From Anaerocolumna sp. (GTDB lineage: Bacteria; Bacillota; Clostridia; Lachnospirales; Lachnospiraceae): DNA of 42,838 nt. Position numbers and translations under genes: made by a program. This document shows, piece after piece, positions 8,271 through 17,126 of this stretch. The notes under the pieces are model-generated. The model had not been told where the DNA came from. It was given only the letters and a program-made list of their open reading frames with translations, and did not search any database. Each line of letters begins with the position of its first letter. The stretch's first letter is position 1. The stretch lies in the NCBI GenBank assembly GCA_029256725.1, contig JAQSXJ010000068.1, positions 1 through 42,838 on the forward strand. Reading direction: 5' to 3'.

Positions 8271-8503
8271 GATGATTTCGGCTTCTATTTAGCAATTTTC
8301 TATTGAAGAGTTCCTTAATGACACTTAAATGGCAGAAACTGTGACCAGGCAGGATTATACCATGTTTGAGCTCTCAGCGTAATCTATATAGAAAACCTAA
8401 CAGCGAGTTTGGTATAATCCTGCCTTCCGGGAACAGTTACTGCCATTTTAGTGGAATTTGGAACTCTGAACGAGAAAATGGATAAATAGAAGCCGAAATC
8501 ATC
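8271..8503. repeat. Second 233-bp imperfect palindrome
   Basis: The arms at 8271-8370 and 8405-8503 are roughly 100 bp each. The outer 21 bp (8271-8291 with 8483-8503, starting GATGATTTCGG) are perfectly complementary. A perfect 15-bp block follows inside (GGCAGGATTATACCA near 8348-8362 with TGGTATAATCCTGCC at 8410-8424). Between them the arms pair with mismatches and small bulges. The loop is about 34 bases. GATATC occurs outside both ends (8257-8262, 8517-8522). No coding potential was seen. Confidence 0.8.
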
Positions 8504-8583
8504 GTCCATTGCCAAAGATATCCGTCGGACACCAAACTTAAAATATCTAAAACATTATCCCTTCCACGAATTTAAAGCCGCAA

Positions 8584-8612
8584 TTGACAGTTCAGATATT
8601 TGATGTTATCAT
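8584..8612 (+). promoter_or_regulatory. Promoter of tcdA
   Basis: TTGACA at 8584-8589, a 17-base spacer, TATCAT at 8607-8612. It lies 46 bases upstream of the chosen tcdA start and after the second palindrome, so tcdA probably has its own promoter. Confidence 0.65.
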
Positions 8613-8658
8613 AATTCAGGCTAATAAAGACAGGAGTTTTGAAAGAACGGAGCAGGAA

Positions 8659-9417
8659 ATGTTAAATCAATTTTCGAGAACAGAACTTTTATTTGGCAAT
8701 GAAGGTATGGAGAAATTACAAAATGCACGAGTTGCTATATTTGGTATAGGCGGTGTGGGCGGTTATACAGCAGAAGCACTAGCAAGAAGCGGTGTAGGGA
8801 TCTTTGATTTATTTGATGATGATAAAGTATGCTTAACAAATATAAACCGACAGATAATTGCAACAAGAAAAACGGTTGGGAAATACAAAGTTGAAGTAAT
8901 GAAGGACAGGATACTGGAGATCAATCCCCAGGCAGTGGTACATACCCATCAGACCTTTTATACACCTGAGGTAGCAGATCAATATGATTTTTCAGAATAT
9001 ACTTATGTTGTAGATGCTATAGATACCGTTACCGGTAAGATTGAACTGGTATTAAGAGCACAAAAATGTAATGTTCCCATTATAAGTTGTATGGGAGCAG
9101 GAAATAAACTGGATCCAACCAGGTTTGAGGTAACAGATATCTATAAGACCAGCGTCTGCCCCCTTGCCAAAGTAATGAGAAAAGAGTTAAAGGTAAGAGG
9201 AGTTAAGAAGTTGAAGGTGGTTTATTCCAAGGAGCCTGCAAGAAAACCTTTGGAAGACATGTCTATCAGCTGCAGAAGTAACTGTATATGTCCTCCCGGC
9301 GCACAGCGTAAATGCACGGACAGAAGACAGATTCCAGGAAGCAATGCTTTTGTACCCTCTGTAGCGGGACTGATAATAGCTGGTGAGATTATAAAAGATT
9401 TGACCGGAATAAGATAA
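8659..9417 (+). CDS. tcdA: tRNA threonylcarbamoyladenosine dehydratase
   Basis: A 252-residue ThiF/E1-like protein of the TcdA (YgdL/CsdL) family. It uses ATP to cyclise N6-threonylcarbamoyladenosine at position 37 of tRNAs. The nucleotide-binding loop GIGGVGGYTAEAL lies at residues 29-41. DDDKVCLTNINRQ, DAIDTVTGK and CMGAGNKLDPTRF follow in family order. The Cys-rich SCRSNCICPPG and the closing SNAFVPSVAGLIIAGEII are also typical. The frame is open back to a TTG at 8584, but that codon is part of the -35 box. ATG 8659, with GGAG at 8649-8652, gives the usual MLNQFSRTELLFG start. A terminator follows directly. Confidence 0.92.
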   Translation: MLNQFSRTELLFGNEGMEKLQNARVAIFGIGGVGGYTAEALARSGVGIFDLFDDDKVCLTNINRQIIATRKTVGKYKVEVMKDRILEINPQAVVHTHQTFYTPEVADQYDFSEYTYVVDAIDTVTGKIELVLRAQKCNVPIISCMGAGNKLDPTRFEVTDIYKTSVCPLAKVMRKELKVRGVKKLKVVYSKEPARKPLEDMSISCRSNCICPPGAQRKCTDRRQIPGSNAFVPSVAGLIIAGEIIKDLTGIR

Positions 9418-9420
9418 TAT

Positions 9421-9458
9421 AACTGCAGTATGCCATTTTGGTATACTGCAGTTTTTTT
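9421..9458 (+). terminator. Terminator after tcdA
   Basis: AACTGCAGTATGCC (9421-9434) pairs with GGTATACTGCAGTT (9440-9453) with one G-T pair, then runs into seven T. It begins four bases after the tcdA stop codon. Confidence 0.9.
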
Positions 9459-9637
9459 ATAGTCAAGTTTATGAAATTGTTATAATCGCCTAAAGTGTTT
9501 GAATTGTGAGACAAATTAGAACAATTGAACTTAGTTATTTGCTCTATAAGAAAATTGTTGTTAACTATAGCGAAAACAGTCAATATGTGTTATAATAAGT
9601 AAAATTACATTATATGGAATTGAATTGAGGGGAATCT

Positions 9638-12574
9638 ATGCATAAGAAAAGGACGTTCTTAGGTATTATAATCTGCTTACTGCTGACTTTTGCACCCAAT
9701 AATTTATCTGGGAAATCACCTGTATTCTTGGCTGCTGAGAACGAGGAGAAGAGGAATATTCTGTATATTAGCTCTTATAATGAGAATTTTCTAAGTGTAC
9801 CTGATCAGATTGAAGGAATTCGTTCTGTTCTAAGTACAGAGGAATATAATGTGGATCTGGAATTCATGGATTCGAAACGTTTTGTTTCGTATAACAGCAG
9901 ACAATTGTTCCATGATCTGATGAAATACAAAATAGATCATCTGCCTCCTTATGACGGTATTATAGTGGGGGATGATTATGCCCTGCAGTTTGCTATAGAT
10001 TATCAAGAGGAGTTGTTTGAAGATATCCCAATTGTATTTTTGGGAGTAAACGATACAAACAGGGTGAAGGAAGCAGCAGATATTCCTTACATAACCGGTG
10101 TAGTAGAAGAGCTATCTATTAAAGAGAACATACAACTTGGCATTGCACTTAATAAAGAAGCTAAGAGGATAGTAGCTATTGTAGATGATACATTGACCGG
10201 TATTGGTGACAGGGTTCAGTATTATTCTTTAAAGGATCAATTTCCGGAATTGGAATTTGAACATATAAATGTATCGGACTACACTTTTACAGAAGTGGAA
10301 AATCAAGTCAGCAAGATTGACGAGGACACAATACTTCTGTATTTAAGCATGTACACTGATAAGACAGGAGCCAATTTAACAATACCGGAAGCCTCCAGAG
10401 CATTAAGCAGAGCTGCCAGAGTTCCCATATTACGTGCGGAAGTGGGAGGAATAGGTGAAGGCATTCTGGGTGGTAAAATGGTTTCCTATTATGATTCAGG
10501 CGCAATCGCAGCCAAACTTCTTACAAAAGTCTTTGGAGGTACTTCCATTGACTCAATCCCAATAATTCACGATAGTCCAAATAAATATATAATCGATTAC
10601 AACGTATTAAAAAAATATGATATACCCTTAAGACTGCTTCCGGCTGATACACAGATCATAGGGCGGAAACTTTCCTTTATTGAACTGCATCCGGTTCTGA
10701 CCGGAAATATAGTCCTCATTTTTTCACTGTCAGCTTTGGTTATAATTTTACTGACATCAGACAATATCAGAAGAAGAAGGATGGACAAGATCCTGCAAGA
10801 GAGTCATGAGGAATTGGTACAGACTTATGAAGAATTAACTGCTTCGGAAGAGGAATTAAGACTTCAGTACGAAATATCACAAAAACATATGGAAGAGATG
10901 GAGATTCTAAATCAGAAGTATGGTATAGCTGTTGATAGTACAGGCTGTGCAGTCTGGGAGTATGATGTAACCTTAAGAACCTTGTCAATCACCGAAGAGT
11001 TTTTGTATCCGTTAAATCCTAAGCTGGCAGAGGTTAAGGATATCGATGTCCTTCTTGATAACATGCTATGCCAGGAAGGAAAAAATCTAGTATTATCGGA
11101 ATATAACAGATATCTGAACGGAGAAACGGATAAGATATATATTGAATTATCATTACATAACATGAATAACGAAAAGATCTGGGTAATGTTAAGCGGTAAA
11201 GGTGTATTTGACCTGCAAGGAAATGTATTGTCCTTAAATGGTTTGTTAATTGATATCACAACAATCAAAGAGCAGGAGGAATATATCAAGTACCTGGCAG
11301 GTAATGATTATCTCACGAAACTGCCTAACCGTATGAGCTTTATGGAGAAGCTGGAGGGCGATTTAAAAGTCAATTCCTGCGGTGCAGTTCTCTTACTGGA
11401 TATTGATAATTTCAAGACTATAAATGATACCCTGGGGCATCTAAACGGTGACAGGTTATTAACTGTCATAGCGGACCGTATCAGCAGTCTTGTAGATGAC
11501 AGTTTGAGAGCATATCGATTCGGAGGAGATGAATTTCTTATACTGATTACCGGTGTGAAGACTGAGGAAGCTGTTGAAGCCTATCTGAATAAGCTTAGGA
11601 AGTTATTTAATGAACCGATTAATTTGCTTGGAAAAGAACATTTTGTGAGCTTCAGTGCAGGAATTACCTTTTTCCCCAGAGACAGCAGTGATATGGAGCG
11701 TCTGCTTATCAATGTTGATACAGCAATGTATTATGTGAAGGGTAATGGAAAAGGCAGATGCATGTTCTACAGTGAAAGTATATTTGAAGATATCAGAAGC
11801 AAAGCGGAGATTGAAGATATCTTAAGAGGAGCTTTAAAAGAGGATGGTTTTAGACTACTATATCAGCCGCAGATTAATGTTGAAACAGGAGAGATTGATG
11901 AATTTGAAGCTCTTTTAAGACTTAAGAACCGGAATCTATCCCCGGCAAGGTTTATAGAAATTGCTGAAATGAGCGGAATTATTATTGATATAGGCAGATG
12001 GGTCACGAAAGAAGTCATAAGGCAAATGGCTGATTGGAGGAATAAAGGATACCCTCTGAAACCTGTTGCAATAAATTTCTCCGGCAAACAGTTAAATGAC
12101 AAAGATTACATAACCTTTTTAAGTGAAACACTAAGAACCTATAATATTAATCCTAAATACATAGAAATCGAAATAACAGAAAGTATATTAATGGAGGAAA
12201 CAGAAAATACACTTGCATTTTTGAACCAGTTAAAGGATATGGGGTTAAAGATTGCAATGGATGATTTCGGAACCGGTTATTCCTCATTAAATTATCTGAC
12301 CTTTATACCAGTTGATAAAATAAAGCTTGATAAATCTCTTTGCGAAAAGTTTATTAATATGGATAACAGCAGCGTAATAAGCAGCCTTATCAGTTTGGTT
12401 CATAGCCTGAATCTCATTATTACTGCTGAAGGAATCGAGGAGCCTTATCAATATTACCGATTAAAAGAAGGTGGATGTGACTTGATTCAGGGTTATTTAT
12501 TCAGTAAACCTGTTTCTTGCCAGGAAGTTGAAGAAATATATAATGCCAATTTCTCTAGTAGGATTGTTTTATAG
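9638..12574 (+). CDS. Membrane GGDEF-EAL cyclic-di-GMP enzyme with extracellular substrate-binding domain
   Basis: A 978-residue protein. A signal peptide or first membrane segment (about residues 5-30) leads to an extracytoplasmic ABC-type substrate-binding domain (about 35-340; ILYISSYNENF, YDGIIVGDDYAL, EDIPIVFLGVND). Next are a membrane helix (about 355-378), a coiled coil (about 380-425), a PAS-like segment (about 430-555), GGDEF (about 560-715) and EAL (about 725-970). The cyclase motif FGGDEF is intact (628-633). No RxxD inhibitory site is seen before it. The EAL domain keeps EALLRLK (from 757), INFS, EITES, DDFGTGYSS, the lysine of KLDKS, EGIE and QGY, so both activities look possible. 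It probably links an extracellular ligand to c-di-GMP levels. The net direction cannot be read from sequence. Confidence 0.9.
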   Translation: MHKKRTFLGIIICLLLTFAPNNLSGKSPVFLAAENEEKRNILYISSYNENFLSVPDQIEGIRSVLSTEEYNVDLEFMDSKRFVSYNSRQLFHDLMKYKIDHLPPYDGIIVGDDYALQFAIDYQEELFEDIPIVFLGVNDTNRVKEAADIPYITGVVEELSIKENIQLGIALNKEAKRIVAIVDDTLTGIGDRVQYYSLKDQFPELEFEHINVSDYTFTEVENQVSKIDEDTILLYLSMYTDKTGANLTIPEASRALSRAARVPILRAEVGGIGEGILGGKMVSYYDSGAIAAKLLTKVFGGTSIDSIPIIHDSPNKYIIDYNVLKKYDIPLRLLPADTQIIGRKLSFIELHPVLTGNIVLIFSLSALVIILLTSDNIRRRRMDKILQESHEELVQTYEELTASEEELRLQYEISQKHMEEMEILNQKYGIAVDSTGCAVWEYDVTLRTLSITEEFLYPLNPKLAEVKDIDVLLDNMLCQEGKNLVLSEYNRYLNGETDKIYIELSLHNMNNEKIWVMLSGKGVFDLQGNVLSLNGLLIDITTIKEQEEYIKYLAGNDYLTKLPNRMSFMEKLEGDLKVNSCGAVLLLDIDNFKTINDTLGHLNGDRLLTVIADRISSLVDDSLRAYRFGGDEFLILITGVKTEEAVEAYLNKLRKLFNEPINLLGKEHFVSFSAGITFFPRDSSDMERLLINVDTAMYYVKGNGKGRCMFYSESIFEDIRSKAEIEDILRGALKEDGFRLLYQPQINVETGEIDEFEALLRLKNRNLSPARFIEIAEMSGIIIDIGRWVTKEVIRQMADWRNKGYPLKPVAINFSGKQLNDKDYITFLSETLRTYNINPKYIEIEITESILMEETENTLAFLNQLKDMGLKIAMDDFGTGYSSLNYLTFIPVDKIKLDKSLCEKFINMDNSSVISSLISLVHSLNLIITAEGIEEPYQYYRLKEGGCDLIQGYLFSKPVSCQEVEEIYNANFSSRIVL

Positions 12575-12601
12575 TAATTACAATAAAATTTAAAGCTTTA
12601 C

Positions 12602-12652
12602 AACTGCTGCAAGTGGACTGGTTTGTAACCGGAAAATGGCAGCAGTTTTTTT
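12602..12652 (+). terminator. Terminator after the GGDEF-EAL gene
   Basis: AACTGCTGC (12602-12610) pairs with GCAGCAGTT (12639-12647), with an inner GGTTTGTAACC hairpin, and ends in a run of seven T (12646-12652). Confidence 0.85.
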
Positions 12653-12861
12653 GTTGTATCAATGAATTTTTGGTTTTGATTTTTTAGAAAGGAAATGGTT
12701 AACATTGTATATTTTCAAGGTATTTGGTTAATTTATAACTGTATCGAAATATATAGTTTTTAACTAGGTTGTGATGAGTACTTATTACGCTCTTATTTAA
12801 CAGGTCCATACACACCTGGTTATTAAAAAAATATAAGAAATATAGAGAAAAGGAGAACCAA

Positions 12862-13056
12862 ATGCAGGAAAAGAAAGAAAACACTTTAAACTCGGTAAAG
12901 AATAAAAGACTTGATACAATCAGTGCAACCAATAGTGAAGAAACGGCTGCATGGGCAAATGAAGAGAAAACCGTTAAACACAGTCAAGTAACAATTCCTT
13001 CTGAGTATGAGGTGGAAAAGGCAAAGAACTGGGTGGATAACGGAAGCCAGTTATAG
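12862..13056 (+). CDS. Small DUF3787 spore-surface-type protein
   Basis: A 64-residue protein with AAAGGAG just before the ATG. Its second half, TAAWANEEKTVKHSQVTIP followed by SEYEVEKAKNWVDNG, fits the DUF3787 pattern (TAAWAN, then VxIPSE, then AKxWVD) of the CDIF630_02480-type spore-surface proteins of clostridia. The N-terminal half is lysine-rich and polar. No membrane segment is seen. It lies 56 bases before nifJ with no terminator between, so the two could share a transcript, although their roles look unrelated. No convincing sporulation promoter was found upstream. The family call rests on recalled pattern only. Confidence 0.7.
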   Translation: MQEKKENTLNSVKNKRLDTISATNSEETAAWANEEKTVKHSQVTIPSEYEVEKAKNWVDNGSQL

Positions 13057-13112
13057 ATTATCAAGAAAAACAGAGTATTAAGGATTTATAAAATTCAGGA
13101 AAGAGGTTATAA

Positions 13113-16100
13113 ATGGCTAAAACAATAATGACGATGGATGGTAATTCAGCAGCTGCATATGCAGCTTATGCTTTTACCGATGTAGCAGCAATCTATCCCA
13201 TAACTCCGTCCACCAGTATGGCAGAGGTTACCGATGACTGGTCAGCAAAGGGAAGAAAGAATATTTTCGGGCAGGAAGTAAACGTAGTGGAAATGCAATC
13301 GGAAGCAGGTGCTGCAGGTGCTTTTCATGGATCCCTTCAGGCTGGTGCCTTAACAACAACCTTTACTGCTTCCCAGGGATTGTTACTTATGATACCAAAT
13401 ATGTATAAAGCAGCAGGTGAATTATTGCCGGGTGTATTTCATGTAAGTGCCAGAGCCATTGCCGCACATGCGCTTAGTATTTTTGGTGATCATCAGGACG
13501 TTATGGCAGTTAGGCAGACAGGTTGTCCCATGTTAGCAAGCGGTTCTGTTCAGGAAGTAATGGATCTGGCACCGGTGGCGCATTTATCCGCAATAAAAGG
13601 ACGTCTTCCTTTTGTTCACTTTTTTGATGGTTTTCGTACCTCTCATGAGATACAAAAGGTAGAGGCACTTGACTATGAGGATTATGCCTCTCTCCTTGAT
13701 TACAAAGCCTTAAAGGAATTCAGAGACAGAGCATTATCTCCCAATCATCCTGTTACCAGGGGAACTGCCCAGAACCCGGATATCTATTTCCAGGGAAGGG
13801 AGTCCTCCAATCTATATTATGAGAATATTGTTCCCATTGTAGAAGAATATCTGAGTAAAACCGGTGAGCTTACCGGACGTAAGTATGGTCTATTCGATTA
13901 TTACGGTGCAGCAGATGCAGAATATGTAATAATCGCTATGGGTTCAGTAACCCAGACGATTGAGGAAACCATAGATTATCATAATCAAAAAGGAGAAAAA
14001 TACGGCCTTATAAAAGTACATTTATTCCGTCCTTTTAGTCCAAAGCACTTCCTAAGCTGCCTTCCTCCAACTGCAAAAAAGGTTGCAGTTCTTGAAAGAA
14101 CAAAAGAGCCGGGTGCACTGTATGAACCTTTATATCTGGATATCAGTGCAAGTTTGGCAGACAAGAATGACAAGCCTGAAATCATTGGAGGCAGATTTGG
14201 TCTGGGCTCTAAAGATACGACACCTGCTGATATTACAGCAGTTTATGAGAATCTGAAACAGAGTTCGCCTAAAGATCATTTTACCATCGGAATTACGGAT
14301 GATGTAACAGATACCTCTCTTCCTGAAGTGAACAGATTTTCTACAGAACCTGCTGACAGAAAAGCTTGTAAATTCTGGGGACTGGGTTCAGATGGTACGG
14401 TAGGTGCCAACAAGCAGGCTATTATGATAATCGGTAACTCTACGGACTATAATGTACAGGCTTATTTTGATTATGATTCCAAAAAATCCGGCGGTATTAC
14501 CATGTCTCACTTGAGATTTGGAAAGACTAAGATAAAGTCTACCTATCTGGTTGCCCATGCGGATTATGTGGCATGTCATAACCAATCCTATGTTAATAAA
14601 TATGATATGTTAAGCGATATCAAACCTGGTGGTATATTCGTACTGAACTGCAAATGGAAGGACGATGAACTGGAGACGATGCTGCCTGCAGGAATCAAGA
14701 GAGCTCTGGCTGAGAAAAATATTCGCTTTTACACCATAGATGCCGTAAGTATTGCCGGTGAAATTGGACTTGGAAACCGAATTAACATGATCATGCAGGG
14801 AGCCTTCTTTAAGCTCGTTGATATTTTACCGGAAGATGTATTTACGAAAGAATTAAAAGATGCAGCCGCCTATTCCTATGGTAAGAAAGGCGAGCAGGTT
14901 GTTGCCATGAACCATGAAGCAATTGACAGGGGTGTCAAAGGTGTTCATGAAGTAAAGGTACCGGAACATTGGAAGAGTGCTTCTGATCAAGTTGCAAATC
15001 CTGTGGATGAACCTGAATTTGTTCAAAAGATCATGCGTCCTATGCAGGAGTTAAAAGGAAATGAGCTTCCTGTCAGTGCTTTTAAAGGAAGAGAAGACGG
15101 TACCTTCCCCAATGGCTCCACTGCTTTTGAAAAACGTGGAATTGCTGTTAATGTGCCGGAGTGGATCAGTGAGAACTGTATCCAATGCAATCAGTGCTCT
15201 TATGTATGCCCCCATGCAGTTATAAGACCCTTCCTGATGACAGAGGAGGAAATGCAGAATGCACCTGAAAATTATGTTGCCTTAAAAGCCACCGGTAAAG
15301 GATATGAAAATTACCGATTCCGCATTCAGGTCAGCACCATGGATTGTACGGGCTGCGGTAACTGCGCAGATATCTGTCCGGCTAAGGAAAAAGCGCTGGT
15401 AATGAAACCTATCGATTCCCAGACTGAAGTTCAGGTGCCGAACTGGAAATATGCTTTCTATGAAGTAGGTCATAAAAATAATCTGTCATATGGTAACACA
15501 TTTAAAGAAAGCCAGTTTAAGCAGCCTTTGATGGAGTTCTCCGGAGCCTGTGCCGGCTGTGGTGAGACACCTTATATTAAATTGATCACCCAGCTCTTCG
15601 GAGACAGGATGATGATTGCCAATGCTACAGGCTGTTCCTCAATTTGGGGTGCGTCAGCACCAAGTACTGCCTATACCGCTAACAGGGAAGGAAGAGGGCC
15701 TGCCTGGGCAAATTCTCTCTTTGAGGATAATGCAGAATATGGATTTGGTATGTATCTTGGTAACAGGCAAATACGCGCCAAACTGGAAGGACTCATGAAG
15801 GAGCTCCTTGATACCGGGCTCGAAGAAAATGTGAAGGAACTTATCAACGACTGGATTCATTATAAACAGGATGGAGAAATAAGTAAATCTGCCAGTGAAA
15901 AACTCTTAAAGGTACTCACAGAATATAAAACGCCGGACGAAGATAAGAAAAAACTGATTGATGAGATTTTGGAAAAGAAGGATTATCTTGTTAAGCGATC
16001 CCATTGGATCGTAGGCGGCGATGGCTGGGCATATGATATCGGTTATGGCGGTCTTGACCAGGTGTTATCCTCCGGTGAAGATATCAATGTGCTGGTATTT

Positions 16101-16652
16101 GACACAGAAGTATATTCCAATACCGGCGGGCAGGCATCCAAATCTACACCCGCTGCAGCAGTAGCCAAGTTTGCCGCCTCCGGTAAGAAGTCCGGCAAGA
16201 AGGATCTTGGTAGAATGATGATGACTTACGGCAATGTATATGTTGCACAGGTAGGTATCAATGCTGATAATAACCAGTTATATAAGGCGGTAAAAGAAGC
16301 TGAAAGTTATAAAGGACCTTCTCTGATTATAGCTTATTCACCCTGCATCAGCCATGGTATGAAAGCAGGCATGGGTAAGAGTATGGCCACTATAAAGGAA
16401 GCAGTAAAAGCCGGTTACTGGCATTTATACCGTTATAATCCTGAACTTAAGAAGGATAATAAAAATCCTTTTATCCTGGATTCCAAAGCTCCTACAGGCA
16501 ATTTCAGAGAGTTCATTATGGGACAGATTCGTTACAGCTCTCTGGCTAAGGCATATCCCGATATAGCGGAGGAATTATTCCAAAAAGCTGAGGAGCAGGC
16601 TAAAGAACGTTATGAAATATACAAGAATATGTCAGAACTGATGAAAATTTAA
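13113..16652 (+). CDS. nifJ: Pyruvate:ferredoxin (flavodoxin) oxidoreductase
   Basis: An 1179-residue single-chain PFOR, the usual length. It converts pyruvate and CoA to acetyl-CoA and CO2 and reduces ferredoxin, a central step of clostridial fermentation. The N-terminal domain opens with TMDGNSAAAYAAYAFTDVAA and YPITPSTSMAE. Two 4Fe-4S motifs follow: CIQCNQCSYVCP near residue 689 and CTGCGNCADICP near 745. A further cluster ligand region is FSGACAGCGETPY. The thiamine-diphosphate site GDGWAYDIGYGG is near residue 968, followed by FDTEVYSNTGGQ. AAAGAGG precedes the ATG. No clear Rex operator was found upstream, although Rex often controls such genes. Confidence 0.97.
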   Translation: MAKTIMTMDGNSAAAYAAYAFTDVAAIYPITPSTSMAEVTDDWSAKGRKNIFGQEVNVVEMQSEAGAAGAFHGSLQAGALTTTFTASQGLLLMIPNMYKAAGELLPGVFHVSARAIAAHALSIFGDHQDVMAVRQTGCPMLASGSVQEVMDLAPVAHLSAIKGRLPFVHFFDGFRTSHEIQKVEALDYEDYASLLDYKALKEFRDRALSPNHPVTRGTAQNPDIYFQGRESSNLYYENIVPIVEEYLSKTGELTGRKYGLFDYYGAADAEYVIIAMGSVTQTIEETIDYHNQKGEKYGLIKVHLFRPFSPKHFLSCLPPTAKKVAVLERTKEPGALYEPLYLDISASLADKNDKPEIIGGRFGLGSKDTTPADITAVYENLKQSSPKDHFTIGITDDVTDTSLPEVNRFSTEPADRKACKFWGLGSDGTVGANKQAIMIIGNSTDYNVQAYFDYDSKKSGGITMSHLRFGKTKIKSTYLVAHADYVACHNQSYVNKYDMLSDIKPGGIFVLNCKWKDDELETMLPAGIKRALAEKNIRFYTIDAVSIAGEIGLGNRINMIMQGAFFKLVDILPEDVFTKELKDAAAYSYGKKGEQVVAMNHEAIDRGVKGVHEVKVPEHWKSASDQVANPVDEPEFVQKIMRPMQELKGNELPVSAFKGREDGTFPNGSTAFEKRGIAVNVPEWISENCIQCNQCSYVCPHAVIRPFLMTEEEMQNAPENYVALKATGKGYENYRFRIQVSTMDCTGCGNCADICPAKEKALVMKPIDSQTEVQVPNWKYAFYEVGHKNNLSYGNTFKESQFKQPLMEFSGACAGCGETPYIKLITQLFGDRMMIANATGCSSIWGASAPSTAYTANREGRGPAWANSLFEDNAEYGFGMYLGNRQIRAKLEGLMKELLDTGLEENVKELINDWIHYKQDGEISKSASEKLLKVLTEYKTPDEDKKKLIDEILEKKDYLVKRSHWIVGGDGWAYDIGYGGLDQVLSSGEDINVLVFDTEVYSNTGGQASKSTPAAAVAKFAASGKKSGKKDLGRMMMTYGNVYVAQVGINADNNQLYKAVKEAESYKGPSLIIAYSPCISHGMKAGMGKSMATIKEAVKAGYWHLYRYNPELKKDNKNPFILDSKAPTGNFREFIMGQIRYSSLAKAYPDIAEELFQKAEEQAKERYEIYKNMSELMKI

Positions 16653-16735
16653 TTGTATATTAAGTGAATAAGTTTATAAGTCCAAACTTTTATACCAGAA
16701 AGCGGTAAGCAAAATCAGCTATATAATAAAAGGAT

Positions 16736-16787
16736 AAAACCGATGTTTCAACAATTGCAATATGCAGGAGTTGATACATCGGTTTTT
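16736..16787 (+). terminator. Terminator after nifJ
   Basis: AAAACCGATGT (16736-16746) pairs with ACATCGGTTTT (16776-16786), ending in five T. It lies about 85 bases after the nifJ stop. From here to the met promoter at 17037 (250 bp) only AT-rich sequence was seen. Confidence 0.8.
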
Positions 16788-17036
16788 ATAAATAATAGGA
16801 GGAATGGTATTACTGTTCATATTCTAATTCGGTTGTAAAATTTTATTGAATATTGTATTTGCCTGTATTGTGCTGATGCACATAAAAAATGAAATCAGAT
16901 GTGCTTAAAATAATGAATATTTATAAACCAGAAACCTTGACAGGAGGCATAACGGTATAGTATAACTGCATATGTTGTAACTTTTTGCAGTATTAAAGTA
17001 TGAGATGAAAATTTGATTAGTTAGTAAAAAAATCGC

Positions 17037-17105
17037 TTGACAAATCTATAGAAAGGTAGTATAAATTATTCATACAAATCATATCAAATAAGTATGAAAT
17101 GATTT
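17037..17105 (+). promoter_or_regulatory. met transporter promoter with two interleaved inverted repeats
   Basis: TTGACA at 17037-17042, a 17-base spacer and TATAAA at 17060-17065. Directly after it lie TTCATAC (17069-17075), AAATCAT (17076-17082), nine bases, GTATGAA (17092-17098) and ATGATTT (17099-17105): block 1 complements block 3 and block 2 complements block 4. They may be operators or mutually exclusive hairpins. No SAM riboswitch or T-box is present. Confidence 0.65.
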
Positions 17106-17126
17106 TTCGACTACAAAGGTGAAGGT

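Larger units (their letters stand above)
7273..8583 (+). other. 1.3-kb gene-free gap filled with palindromic structures
   Basis: No ORF here has a credible ribosome site. The stretch holds, in order, a 233-bp palindrome (7371-7603), a terminator-like hairpin (7670-7741), a pair of diverged direct repeats (about 8038-8083 and 8099-8145), a 16-bp hairpin (8156-8194) and a second 233-bp palindrome (8271-8503). It sits between two genes both read on the plus strand. Confidence 0.7.

Noticed and set aside
8584..8658. N-terminal extension of tcdA from TTG 8584
   Set aside because: The TTG is part of the -35 box, and the ATG at 8659 gives the family start.
12650..12780. Rex operator before the DUF3787-nifJ genes
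   Set aside because: GGTTAACATTG and TTGGTTAATTTATAAC resemble half-sites, but no TTGTTAA-N4-TTAACAA-like dyad is present.
16788..17126. SAM or T-box riboswitch before metN
   Set aside because: No S-box core, no T-box sequence and no terminator hairpin before the start codon.
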